DNA of 20,825 nucleotides from a virus. Positions 1 to 8,044 of the stretch are shown piece by piece (the stretch's first letter is position 1; each line of letters starts with the position of its first letter). The stretch lies in the IMG/VR virus record IMGVR_UViG_3300043570_001110, positions 1 through 20,825 of that record. One strand, 5' to 3'. The notes beneath the pieces are model-generated. The model saw nothing but the letters and a program-made list of their open reading frames with translations, had not been told where the DNA came from and did no database searches. The translations under genes were made by a program, and so were the position numbers.

Positions 1-12
1 GAGAAACATAAT

Positions 13-16
13 AGGA
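13..16 (+). promoter_or_regulatory. Ribosome binding site for the spike gene
   Basis: AGGA lies seven bases before the ATG at 24, a usual Shine-Dalgarno spacing. An in-frame TAG at 12-14 overlaps it, so the ATG at 24 is the first start available in this frame. The other 5' bases (1-23) show no promoter box that I can recognise; the real promoter is probably upstream of the window. Confidence 0.5.
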
Positions 17-23
17 TATTATA

Positions 24-3000
24 ATGGCAGAAGACGTTTTTAAAGCTACAGGACCGCTAAAGTCAAGTAAGCCCGGCGCAGGTGGCGGAAGTACTTTAGA
101 GTATCCAGTAATAGGAGTTGTTAAGGACAACATTGACCCTACCCGCTCGGGTAAGATCAGAGTTCAACTTGAAGGTGCAACTAATAGCCAATCAGATAAT
201 GGAGACGGTTGGAAAACTGTACAATATCTCAGTACTTACTTTGGTATGGTTAAACCGACTGCCGGTCAGTCAGGCAATGGCGATTATGTAAGCAACCCAA
301 GTGCATATGGTCAATGGCAAAGCCCTCCTGATATCGGTACTAAAGTACTGTGCATCTTCGCTGAAGCAGATCCTAGTAGAGGATTTTATATAGGTGCTAT
401 TCCTGAACCAGAAGCACTACAAATGATTCCTGCTATTGGATGCAGTGACAATGTAGTACCTAATGAAGGAGAAGCACAAGGATTGGCGGGCGCAACCAGA
501 TTGCCAGTAACTAGTATCAACACAAACAACAAAGCACAATCTGATAGCACAAATTATCTTGATGCCCCTAAACCAGTACACAGTTATACTGCCAGCATCA
601 TGAGTCAACAAGGTATCATTCGTGATCCTATTCGCGGCCCAATCTCATCAAGTGCTTCACGAGAAGCAGTAAGTCGTGTGGGCTGGGGCGTTGCTACTCC
701 CGGTAGACCTATTATGGAAGGTGGGTACAATGATGAAAACTTACCTGAAAATTTGGACAGTAAAAATCAAGAGCAATTAAAAGTCACTGCCCGCAGAGGT
801 GGACATAGCATCGTTATGGATGACGGCGACATCATTGGTCGTGACCAGCTCATCAGAATTAGAACAGCATTGGGTCATCAGATTATGATGAGCGACGATG
901 GCCAAACATTAATGATCTTACATAGCAATGGTCAAAGCTTTGTTGAATTGGGCAAAGAAGGCACGGTCGATATATTTTCTACCAACTCATTCAATGTGAG
1001 AACACAAGGAGATATCAACTTCCACGCTGACCAACACATTAATTTTCATGCCAGTGAGAATATGAATATTCAAGCAAAAAATCTTCATATCAATACAGAA
1101 GAAGATTTTAAAATGCGTTCTGGTCAAAACTTGCAGCTATATTCAGTAGAAAACTTTACTGTAAAAAGTTTAGGTGCGGCGGCTATTAAAGCAGGCGGGC
1201 AAGCAAGTTTTGCAAGCTCAGGAATGACATTTATTAATGGATTAAAGGTAAACTTAAACACAGGTAAATCTAGTGTTAACCCAAAGAAAGTTCCCATCAT
1301 TACTCTTATCACTCAAACTGATACATTACATGATGAGCAAAAAGGGTTCATCGCTGCACCGGGTAAGCTACTTACGGTTACTACAAGAACACCGGCCCAC
1401 TATCCTTGGACTAATGCAGGTCAAGGGGTTGATGTCAAGAGTACACTAGATGCTACAAAAAGTCTTCCGGTAACACCGTCGAGTAGTGTTCAAAAAGCCA
1501 ATCAAGAAGGTCTAGCATCAGGCGCTATTGCACCTGCTATTGCAACTGTTGCATCTGCGCCGGATACTAAAACAATATCTAAGTCTATGGACAAGACTGT
1601 TACTAATGCAGTTATGGGTAGCGTTGCTACTAGTGCTGCAACTGGTATTGCTAAGAAAGCTGTAACGACAGGCGCTGCTATTGTTAAATCAACCGGTGGT
1701 GTAATTTCAGGCGAAGGCAATATCGTCGCTGTAGGTACATATGCTCAAACTCCTACTCAGCTTGTTAACGCAAATATATTAAAGCCGGGTGCAGACACAC
1801 TTATTAATGGATTGGCACAACGAGCAGGAGCTACCATTGAAAGTATTATGCCTACGCAACTCTTCACCGGTAAGCCTGGCGCAGTAGATCTAAAGTCTTT
1901 CATATCAGATACCGCATCACAGACTACAGCCGTTATTACAACAATGCAGAAAGCTCAAAATACTCTGGGCAAGATCGGCGCACTGACCGGCAAAGAAGCA
2001 TCGACTCAAACAGCAGGAATAGTTGCAGCCGCAGCCACAGTAGGTCTTACATCCACTATAAATGCAGTTAAGAGTATTTCAGGTGTAGCAACATCAGCGG
2101 TCAACAATATTCCTGGTTCATTATCAGCTACGGTGTCCGGCGCCTTAGGCTCAGCTACTTCAGGCATAACTTCAGAGGTTAACAAAGTTACTGGACAAAT
2201 TACAAACGTTGCCGGACAATTAACTGGCACGCTGGGTCAAGCAACTAACGCAATTGCTGCAATCGGTGCAGGAGCAGCCGCAGCTGGACTAGCAAATAAG
2301 CTAGGCGGTCTCGGTGGCATAAGCAATTCTATTAAGGGCCTTAGTAAGGGTCTCGGTGGGCTTAAGGGTCTTGGTGGCAAACTTGGTGGATTGTTCGGCG
2401 GCGGCGGAGGCGACGGTCCTTCGTTCACTGATCTAGTAGAATCAGTTAAGGGACCTGCTGGCGCTGCATTCACATCTATCAGAGACTCACTGAAGCCATT
2501 ACAAGCCGGAGTACCTCAGAATCTTACTGCAATAGCTAAAGCTTCGGCGGCAACTATTGCAGGTATATCAAGTAGCGCAAGCGGAATAGCCGGCGTTGGT
2601 GACCAACTATTAAAGAGTTTTGTCGATCAAAACAACATCACCTCTATTACTGACCTTAATGAACTAATCGATAATAATACTGTTGCCGGAATTACTGGAT
2701 CATTTAGACAAATAAAAGCTCAATTAGGATCAGTAGGGGATAGCTTATCAAGTCAGTCTGCTGATTTAATAAATCAATTTGGTGCCCTATCATCCAATAT
2801 AAACGGAGGTATTAATATTGATTTACTATCTCAATTTGGAGGAAATGCAGTTTCTACTGTAACTAGTTTAACTAAGGCGTTAACCAATACTCCAAACTTA
2901 ATTAATGGAATACCTGATAATTTAGGATCGATAGTGAATCCTATGAACACTCTGAATAATATTTTTAATGATATCAATACTGATGTCACTGGAATAAGAA

Positions 3001-4139
3001 GTACATCACCCTTAGTTCCATCTAGTGTTGAAAATGCAATTACCGATATTAATAATGCAGTAAAGGACATAAGTGGTATTGCAGGCGCTGCATCCGCTAT
3101 TGCTAAGGGGGATATGACAGAATTAAGCAATGCTGCTAACGCTATCCAATCAGGCGCAAGCGCAGCTATGTCATCTGCATTGGCTAGTGGTATTAATAAT
3201 TTACCAGGTGGATTAAAAGCAGTCAGTGCAGTTATGAATAATGCCGAAGGCGCACTCAACCGTCTTCCGGGTACTGAGATGCTAGGAGACATAGTTAATA
3301 ATCTACAAACCTCAGCTATCAACGAAGTAAGCAAAACCGTCGACGGCATCACTAACTCAATTAATAGTAAATTGGGAGGAATATTAGGTAAAGAAGGCGG
3401 ACTTACTAATTTGATATCGTCGGCTTTACCCTTAGGTAAAGCAGCAGGACTACTCTCAGGACTATCAGCATTGGGCGCAGGCGGCCCTGCAAAAATAAAA
3501 TTACCTACGATAAGTTTCAATACATTTGATAGACTGGGAGTAGATTCACAGGTTAAAACTCTATTGAGCAATCCTAAGATTCCTTTACCAAATCTAGTAG
3601 GAGAAATCAAAGCGGGAGTGGTCAATCAGGTAGAGCAGTTGATTAAGAAGAATAAAGACGCATTTAAGATTTTTGATGAGCTAGAAAACTGGGATCAAAA
3701 AATCAAAGAAGCAACTGACAAATTATTTGAAGCAGAATCTAATTTCCCTGCCGGAGATAGAGGAATAGCATCAGCACAGGGCATATTAGATTCTGTATTG
3801 AATGATTCGGAATTAGTATCCTTACGCAAGAAAGCAGAATCGTTTGGTGAAAATGCAGTAGATGATGTTAGATCATTGATGTCATCTGCAAGTCAAACAG
3901 CAACAAATATGCTTAACAGTGCTAATTTAGGAAGTGCGGTTAGCACAATAAAAGCCAGTGCAATGGAAGTAATGCAGCAAACCAATAGTAACCCAACGAA
4001 GAACACTGTGAAGTCAATAGCTGGTCAGGGTTCAACTGCAATTACACAGTTACAGGCTAGATCGTCTTCTTCGCAGACCGATATCAATAATTCTATTGCA
4101 GGAATTATAGGACCATCAGATAACACTACTTTCATATAA
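24..4139 (+). CDS. 5: Baseplate central spike (T4 gp5-like), lysozyme-less, with long C-terminal extension
   Basis: This is a 1371-residue homologue of the T4 gp5/VgrG-type central spike, the trimer at the centre of the baseplate that pierces the cell envelope. Residues about 26-130 form the OB-fold domain: it opens YPVIGVVKDNIDPTRSGKIR, contains PPDIGTKVLCIFAEADPSRG and ends GFYIGAIPEP. Residues about 250-414 carry the spike stem: an RRGGHSIVMDDG entry strand, then eight-residue repeats typical of the triple-stranded beta-helix. T4 gp5 (575 residues) has a lysozyme domain between these parts. Here only about 120 linker residues lie there and I see no lysozyme motifs. After a TPAHYPWTNAG segment (about 457) comes an extension of about 880 residues, rich in Ala, Ser, Gly and Thr. 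Start: first ATG after an in-frame TAG, with AGGA upstream. The OB-fold and helix assignment is firm. The extension is unrecognised; a fused tape-measure-like or needle-tip segment is possible. Confidence 0.88.
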   Translation: MAEDVFKATGPLKSSKPGAGGGSTLEYPVIGVVKDNIDPTRSGKIRVQLEGATNSQSDNGDGWKTVQYLSTYFGMVKPTAGQSGNGDYVSNPSAYGQWQSPPDIGTKVLCIFAEADPSRGFYIGAIPEPEALQMIPAIGCSDNVVPNEGEAQGLAGATRLPVTSINTNNKAQSDSTNYLDAPKPVHSYTASIMSQQGIIRDPIRGPISSSASREAVSRVGWGVATPGRPIMEGGYNDENLPENLDSKNQEQLKVTARRGGHSIVMDDGDIIGRDQLIRIRTALGHQIMMSDDGQTLMILHSNGQSFVELGKEGTVDIFSTNSFNVRTQGDINFHADQHINFHASENMNIQAKNLHINTEEDFKMRSGQNLQLYSVENFTVKSLGAAAIKAGGQASFASSGMTFINGLKVNLNTGKSSVNPKKVPIITLITQTDTLHDEQKGFIAAPGKLLTVTTRTPAHYPWTNAGQGVDVKSTLDATKSLPVTPSSSVQKANQEGLASGAIAPAIATVASAPDTKTISKSMDKTVTNAVMGSVATSAATGIAKKAVTTGAAIVKSTGGVISGEGNIVAVGTYAQTPTQLVNANILKPGADTLINGLAQRAGATIESIMPTQLFTGKPGAVDLKSFISDTASQTTAVITTMQKAQNTLGKIGALTGKEASTQTAGIVAAAATVGLTSTINAVKSISGVATSAVNNIPGSLSATVSGALGSATSGITSEVNKVTGQITNVAGQLTGTLGQATNAIAAIGAGAAAAGLANKLGGLGGISNSIKGLSKGLGGLKGLGGKLGGLFGGGGGDGPSFTDLVESVKGPAGAAFTSIRDSLKPLQAGVPQNLTAIAKASAATIAGISSSASGIAGVGDQLLKSFVDQNNITSITDLNELIDNNTVAGITGSFRQIKAQLGSVGDSLSSQSADLINQFGALSSNINGGINIDLLSQFGGNAVSTVTSLTKALTNTPNLINGIPDNLGSIVNPMNTLNNIFNDINTDVTGIRSTSPLVPSSVENAITDINNAVKDISGIAGAASAIAKGDMTELSNAANAIQSGASAAMSSALASGINNLPGGLKAVSAVMNNAEGALNRLPGTEMLGDIVNNLQTSAINEVSKTVDGITNSINSKLGGILGKEGGLTNLISSALPLGKAAGLLSGLSALGAGGPAKIKLPTISFNTFDRLGVDSQVKTLLSNPKIPLPNLVGEIKAGVVNQVEQLIKKNKDAFKIFDELENWDQKIKEATDKLFEAESNFPAGDRGIASAQGILDSVLNDSELVSLRKKAESFGENAVDDVRSLMSSASQTATNMLNSANLGSAVSTIKASAMEVMQQTNSNPTKNTVKSIAGQGSTAITQLQARSSSSQTDINNSIAGIIGPSDNTTFI
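1008..1265 (+). repeat. Octad repeats of the gp5 beta-helix needle
   Basis: Residues about 329-414 of the spike fall into roughly ten consecutive eight-residue units, for example GDINFHAD, QHINFHAS, ENMNIQAK, NLHINTEE, DFKMRSGQ, NLQLYSVE and NFTVKSLG. Hydrophobic residues alternate within each unit, with one register slip after the third. In T4 gp5 the C-terminal domain is an intertwined trimeric beta-helix built from octads (established knowledge). The same fold is inferred here. The repeat exists at protein level only; the DNA copies are not similar. Confidence 0.75.
1491..4136 (+). other. Ala/Ser/Gly/Thr-rich C-terminal extension of the spike protein
   Basis: Residues about 490-1371 follow the beta-helix and match no domain I know. 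Composition is low-complexity, with many short amphipathic or hydrophobic stretches rich in small residues, broken by Asn, Gly and Pro (NNIPGSLSATVSGALGSATS and similar). A glycine-rich hinge sits near 753-802. Residues about 1199-1310 are more charged and look helical or coiled-coil (VEQLIKKNKDAF, WDQKIKEATDKLFEAESNF, LVSLRKKAESFGENAVDDV). T4 gp5 has nothing comparable past its needle. The frame is intact and codon use looks like the rest of the gene, so it appears to be real coding sequence. Confidence 0.6.
2281..2430 (+). repeat. Glycine-rich GLGG/GLSKGLGG hinge in the spike extension
   Basis: Residues about 753-802 read as an Ala-rich hydrophobic run (AIAAIGAGAAAAGLA just before), then imperfect repeats of LGGLGG, GLSKGLGGLKGLGGKLGG and LFGGGGGDG. 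At DNA level the ggtctcggtgg / ggtcttggtgg units are imperfect short repeats. It could be a flexible linker or, with the preceding Ala/Gly stretch, a glycine-zipper-like membrane-active segment. The second reading is speculation. Confidence 0.6.
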
Positions 4140-4142
4140 ATT
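4135..4142 (+). promoter_or_regulatory. Possible T4-type late promoter before gene 25
   Basis: TATAAATT matches the T4 late consensus TATAAATA in 7 of 8 positions. It overlaps the stop codon of the spike gene (TAA 4137-4139) and lies 17 bases before the gp25 ATG, so transcription would begin just ahead of that gene. Late boxes inside or between baseplate genes are usual in T4-like phages. In AT-rich DNA a 7/8 match can occur by chance. Confidence 0.35.
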
Positions 4143-4159
4143 AGGGACTAAATAATACT

Positions 4160-4609
4160 ATGCCTCAGTACTATGGATATTCAAGCATCAATGCTAACAA
4201 ACCCAAAACAACTAATGCCATATCAGGAGCAGATGGGGGTCCTGGAGGCATAAGACAACCAATTTACTGGGGAAAGAAATTTACCTTAGTAGATGAGCAG
4301 CTAGTGATTCAAGATTTTATTAATGCGTTCAATATTAGACAGGGTACTAAGGTAGGTAAACCAGGATATGGAACCACAATGTGGGACTTTGTGTTTGAAC
4401 CAAATACGGCTGACATAGTACAGGCCATTCAAGCTGAAGTTCGTAGAGTTGCTTCCGCAGATCCAAGAATTCAAATTGCTAATATCAGCGTCTATCCAAA
4501 AGAGAATGGCATACTAATTGAATTAGAAATGGCAGTTACTCCTTTTAATCAAGCACAATTAATATCAGTGTTCTTGAATCAACAAACAGGCACTGCCGGA
4601 CCGCAATAA
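4160..4609 (+). CDS. 25: Baseplate wedge protein gp25 (GPW/gp25 family)
   Basis: This is a 149-residue member of the gp25/GPW family, slightly longer than T4 gp25 (132 residues). In T4, gp25 sits in the baseplate inner ring, bound to the gp6 core, where it helps nucleate sheath assembly; the family is related to the lysozyme-like wedge proteins of contractile systems. The diagnostic stretch is the segment IRQGTKVGKPGYGTTMWDFV at about residues 58-77, followed by FEPN and a helix (TADIVQAIQAEVRRV), then the paired strands IQIANISVYP and GILIELEMAV. A Gly-rich N-terminal leader of about 30 residues precedes the domain. An in-frame TAG at 4142-4144 makes ATG 4160 the only start. It has a poor ribosome binding site (AGGG, 13 bases upstream). 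It lies 20 bases after the spike gene and directly before gp6, its physical partner. Confidence 0.93.
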   Translation: MPQYYGYSSINANKPKTTNAISGADGGPGGIRQPIYWGKKFTLVDEQLVIQDFINAFNIRQGTKVGKPGYGTTMWDFVFEPNTADIVQAIQAEVRRVASADPRIQIANISVYPKENGILIELEMAVTPFNQAQLISVFLNQQTGTAGPQ

Positions 4610-4610
4610 G

Positions 4611-4631
4611 CTAAAAATCACGCTTTTTTAG
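4611..4631 (+). other. Small AT hairpin in the gp25-gp6 gap
   Basis: CTAAAAA (4611-4617) and TTTTTAG (4625-4631) are perfect 7-base inverted repeats around a 7-base loop, directly after the gp25 stop. The stem has only one G-C pair and no T-run follows as a tail, so it is a weak terminator candidate at best. It may instead be a processing or stalling element between two genes, or chance. Confidence 0.3.
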
Positions 4632-4634
4632 AAT

Positions 4635-4642
4635 GATAAATA
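4635..4642 (+). promoter_or_regulatory. Possible T4-type late promoter before gene 6
   Basis: GATAAATA matches the T4 late box TATAAATA in 7 of 8 positions, in the largest non-coding gap of the window (55 bases), 22 bases before the gp6 ATG. In T4 this box is read by the late sigma factor gp55 with gp33 and the sliding clamp. Being intergenic and correctly oriented makes it the best promoter candidate here. Confidence 0.45.
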
Positions 4643-4664
4643 CTTTTAAAGAGTATGAATCATT

Positions 4665-7600
4665 ATGGCAACAAGTTCTAGACAATCTGCTTTGTTCGGT
4701 TTGAATGACTGGAAGACTATCTACCAAACCTTCAGTGAAGCTGACTTTAGAAGTTATGACTATGAAACTTTAAGAAAAAGTTTCATTGACTACCTGCAAC
4801 TTTATTATCCCGAAACATTTAACGATTACACTGAATCAAGTGAGTTCATTGCATTGCTTGATGTCATTGCGTTTATGGGACAAGGTCTTGCATTTAGAAA
4901 TGATTTGAATGCTCGTGAGAACTTTATCGATACTGCTGAGCGTAGAGACAGTGTTATCAAGCTTGCCAATCTTGTCAGCTACACACCAAAAAGAAATATC
5001 GCAGCACAGGGTTACTTAAAGGTAACAAGCGTGTCTACTACTCAAAACATTTCTGACATTAACGGCCTAAATCTCAGTAACCAAACTATTCTTTGGAACG
5101 ACCCTGCTAACCCTAATTGGTTAGAACAGTTTAACACCATCATCAATGCGACCCTAATCGATACTCAAAAAATAGGAAAGCCAGGCAATGTGCAAGATTT
5201 GCTAGGAGTAACTACTGCTGAATACACGATGTCTATCCCTAATACTGTTTTGCCTATCGTGCCATTTGAAAGCACAGTTGATGGAGTCAACATGGGCTTT
5301 GAACTAGTAAGCGCAAGTTCGGTAGACACTGATTATGTGTACGAGATTCCGCCGGCCCCATCTGGACTATTCAATATTCTTTATAGAAATGATAAGTTAG
5401 GCTTTGGCAGCCCTCAAACTGGGTTCTTCTTTTACTTCAAGCAAGGGTCGCTTACTACATATGATTTTTCTTTCCAGCAACAAATTAGTAATCAAACTGC
5501 TGATATTGATGTGCAAGGAATCAACAACAGCGATACATGGCTATATCAGGTATTAGAAACCGGTAGTCTATCGCAGTGGACTCAGGTTGAAAATGTATAT
5601 GCAGATGCATATTTGCAGACCGAATCATCAAGTAGAGCAATCTTTTCTGTTGACTCTAGATTTAATGATCAGGTTACCTATGTATTTGGTGATGGCGTAT
5701 TCAGTGCTATCCCTGTAGGAAACTTTACTGCATATGTACGAGCAGGAAATGCGTTAAGCTACACGATTGATCCGCTAGAAATGGCCGGCGTTAGCGTAAC
5801 ATTTACATATTTGAGCAGAGTAAACAAGTTCGAAACTATTACTTTTAATCTAGAATTGCCTTTGCCGGTAACTACTGCACAGCAGCGTGAAGCACTAGAT
5901 GAAATTAAACTTCGTGCGCCTACTCGTTATTACACACAGAACAGAATGGTTAACGGTGAAGATTACAATAACTTCCCTTATACATTGTACAGTTCAATTA
6001 TTAAAAGTAAAGCAATCAATAGATCAAGCATCGGTGTAAGTAAAAACTTAGACTTACTAGATCCTACTGGTAAGTATTCAAGTACTAACAGCTTTGGTAA
6101 CGACGGAGCATTATATCAGGATGATAGTGATGGGTTCTTAACACTTACTATTAATACAACCAGTGACATCATTGCATTCTTTACTGATACACTATCAAGT
6201 GTGTTATCACTGAATCGGGCAACACAATACTATATTCAAAATTACACAAGATATAATCTGCCGTCTAGTCCAGCTAATCAAGTGGTATATTGGAAAACCA
6301 GTAGTGTAGATACTGGTGCGGAGTCAGGATATGTGTTTACTGTTTCTGGTTCACTAGAACAACCACAGAGTGTAGGCACATTCAATACTACTAATTTAAA
6401 ATACTTAACACCGGGCGCTATTCTGAAGTTCAATGCACCTGATGGTTATTATTTTGATCTTACTACAAATAGATTAGTCCCAGGTATTGCGCCTAGTAAT
6501 GAGAACACATATATTTGGTCTACTGTACTAAGTGTTGTCGGTGACGGTAGTAACAATGGAAGCGGTAGTTTTGCTAATGGAGCAGGCCCAATTAAAGTTA
6601 ACGGATATGTTCCTTCAGGGGTAATTCTCTCACAAATCATACCGGTCTTTGATAATTCGCTGTCTACTAATTTGATTCAAGAATGCTTGATTAAAATGGA
6701 ATTGCAACAAGACTTTTCTTTAGTATTCAATAATAGTTTATTAGTAAATGAAGAACGCTGGTCAATCAGTTCATTCAATGATTCAAATTACTTTGTAAAG
6801 TTTGACTCCACCGGTGCAAATACTTACACTATTACCTATAAAGCATTGACATATTACTTTGGTAGTGTGACTGACACAAGATTTACCTACAGTCCCAACG
6901 AGTTAGTGTACGATCCTTTCTCTGGAAAAATCATACAAGACTTCATCAATGTGTTAGCAATTAATAGTCAGTTTGGTTCAAACTCATCTTTGGGTCTCGA
7001 CATTAAAATGAATATATTAGGTCAGACAGTAGAAAGCGATGGATATGTTAACGACTTCCAAGTTGAGGTTGCAACTACTGATGTCAATAATCGCCAATTA
7101 ATATTAAATCCAGATTATTTTAATGAGATTACCGGATATCAAAATAACAACATTAATGTAGGTGTTTATGTATTTTTCGAAACAGTACAGGATCCTATTA
7201 ACTTAACTCGCCAGTATGTCATTCCATCTAGCGATGTCGTATATACCTATCCAAATAAAAGCCAAATCGAAGTCAACAAATATGACTATCCATTGGGCAC
7301 TTTGTTCTATGCTTATACAGAAAATAAGTTCTATAAGACAATACAAGATCAGACCAAAACAACTCCTGTCTATATTTTAACTGAACAGCTTCAATATTCA
7401 ATGAAGCCAGGTCGTCAAGGACTTAGCTACCAGTACCGACACAATAGTAACAACACTACAAGAATTGACCCAGTAACAACTAATATCATTGACTTGTATG
7501 TGGTTACTCAGTCTTACTATACCGCATATCAGAATTGGATTGTGGATACTACAAATACTATTCCAAAACCTACTAGACCTACTATCGGTGAACTACAACA

Positions 7601-8036
7601 AGAATACGGGCAGATTCAAAACTACAAAATGCTAAGTGATGCAGTTATAGTAAACAGTGTAGTATTCAAGCCTCTGTTTGGTGCTAAAGCAGATTCCGCG
7701 CTGCGTTCTACTGTTAAGGTTGTTAAAGCACCTAATGTAAACGCAAGTGATAGTGAAATTCGCAGTGCAGTACTTTCAGCCATGAATAACTATTTTAATA
7801 TTAACTTTTGGAATTTTGGAGACACTTTCTATTTCTCAGAACTCACTGCATATTTGCACGCAACTGTAGGAGAACTTATTAGTTCAGTCGTACTTGTTCC
7901 AAATGACCCATCTATGAGCTTCGGAGATTTATATGAAATAAAATGTATGCCCTACGAAATTTTTGTCAATGCAGCAACAGCAAATAATGTGGTTGTGATC
8001 CCAGCTCTCACACCCGCCGAATTACAGGTAAGATAA
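4665..8036 (+). CDS. 6: Baseplate wedge protein gp6 (long form)
   Basis: This 1123-residue protein is the gp6 wedge subunit, whose dimers form the iris-like inner ring around the hub; rearrangement of that ring starts sheath contraction (known from T4). The N-terminus (about 1-120) has the family layout: FGLNDWKTIYQTF, LRKSFIDYLQLYYPETFNDY, FIALLDVIAFMGQGLAFRND, and a segment ending NLVSYTPKRNIAAQGYLKV. A baseplate_J/gp6 signature lies near 415-435 (APTRYYTQNRMVNGEDYNNF). The C-terminus (about 1045-1065) has NFWNFGDTFYFSELTAYLH, the dimerisation/inner-ring end. T4 gp6 is 660 residues. The extra length here lies mostly between about 440 and 980, Asn/Thr/Ser/Tyr-rich and beta-like. An in-frame TGA at 4656-4658 makes ATG 4665 the start; the ribosome binding site is weak (AAAGAG, 11 bases upstream). 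It follows gp25, its partner, and ends eight bases before the giant ORF. Confidence 0.93.
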   Translation: MATSSRQSALFGLNDWKTIYQTFSEADFRSYDYETLRKSFIDYLQLYYPETFNDYTESSEFIALLDVIAFMGQGLAFRNDLNARENFIDTAERRDSVIKLANLVSYTPKRNIAAQGYLKVTSVSTTQNISDINGLNLSNQTILWNDPANPNWLEQFNTIINATLIDTQKIGKPGNVQDLLGVTTAEYTMSIPNTVLPIVPFESTVDGVNMGFELVSASSVDTDYVYEIPPAPSGLFNILYRNDKLGFGSPQTGFFFYFKQGSLTTYDFSFQQQISNQTADIDVQGINNSDTWLYQVLETGSLSQWTQVENVYADAYLQTESSSRAIFSVDSRFNDQVTYVFGDGVFSAIPVGNFTAYVRAGNALSYTIDPLEMAGVSVTFTYLSRVNKFETITFNLELPLPVTTAQQREALDEIKLRAPTRYYTQNRMVNGEDYNNFPYTLYSSIIKSKAINRSSIGVSKNLDLLDPTGKYSSTNSFGNDGALYQDDSDGFLTLTINTTSDIIAFFTDTLSSVLSLNRATQYYIQNYTRYNLPSSPANQVVYWKTSSVDTGAESGYVFTVSGSLEQPQSVGTFNTTNLKYLTPGAILKFNAPDGYYFDLTTNRLVPGIAPSNENTYIWSTVLSVVGDGSNNGSGSFANGAGPIKVNGYVPSGVILSQIIPVFDNSLSTNLIQECLIKMELQQDFSLVFNNSLLVNEERWSISSFNDSNYFVKFDSTGANTYTITYKALTYYFGSVTDTRFTYSPNELVYDPFSGKIIQDFINVLAINSQFGSNSSLGLDIKMNILGQTVESDGYVNDFQVEVATTDVNNRQLILNPDYFNEITGYQNNNINVGVYVFFETVQDPINLTRQYVIPSSDVVYTYPNKSQIEVNKYDYPLGTLFYAYTENKFYKTIQDQTKTTPVYILTEQLQYSMKPGRQGLSYQYRHNSNNTTRIDPVTTNIIDLYVVTQSYYTAYQNWIVDTTNTIPKPTRPTIGELQQEYGQIQNYKMLSDAVIVNSVVFKPLFGAKADSALRSTVKVVKAPNVNASDSEIRSAVLSAMNNYFNINFWNFGDTFYFSELTAYLHATVGELISSVVLVPNDPSMSFGDLYEIKCMPYEIFVNAATANNVVVIPALTPAELQVR

Positions 8037-8044
8037 GTATATAC

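Noticed and set aside
2006-2473. Minus-strand open frames, one with a Pro-rich run
   Set aside because: The Pro-rich translation is the complement of Gly codons in the GLGG repeat; it has no independent support.
2831-3625. 264-codon open frame on the minus strand
   Set aside because: It lies wholly antisense to the spike extension, is Leu/Pro/Ala-rich as expected from complementing Ala/Ser/Gly/Asn codons, has no recognisable domain and no ribosome binding site evident. It is a shadow of the real gene.
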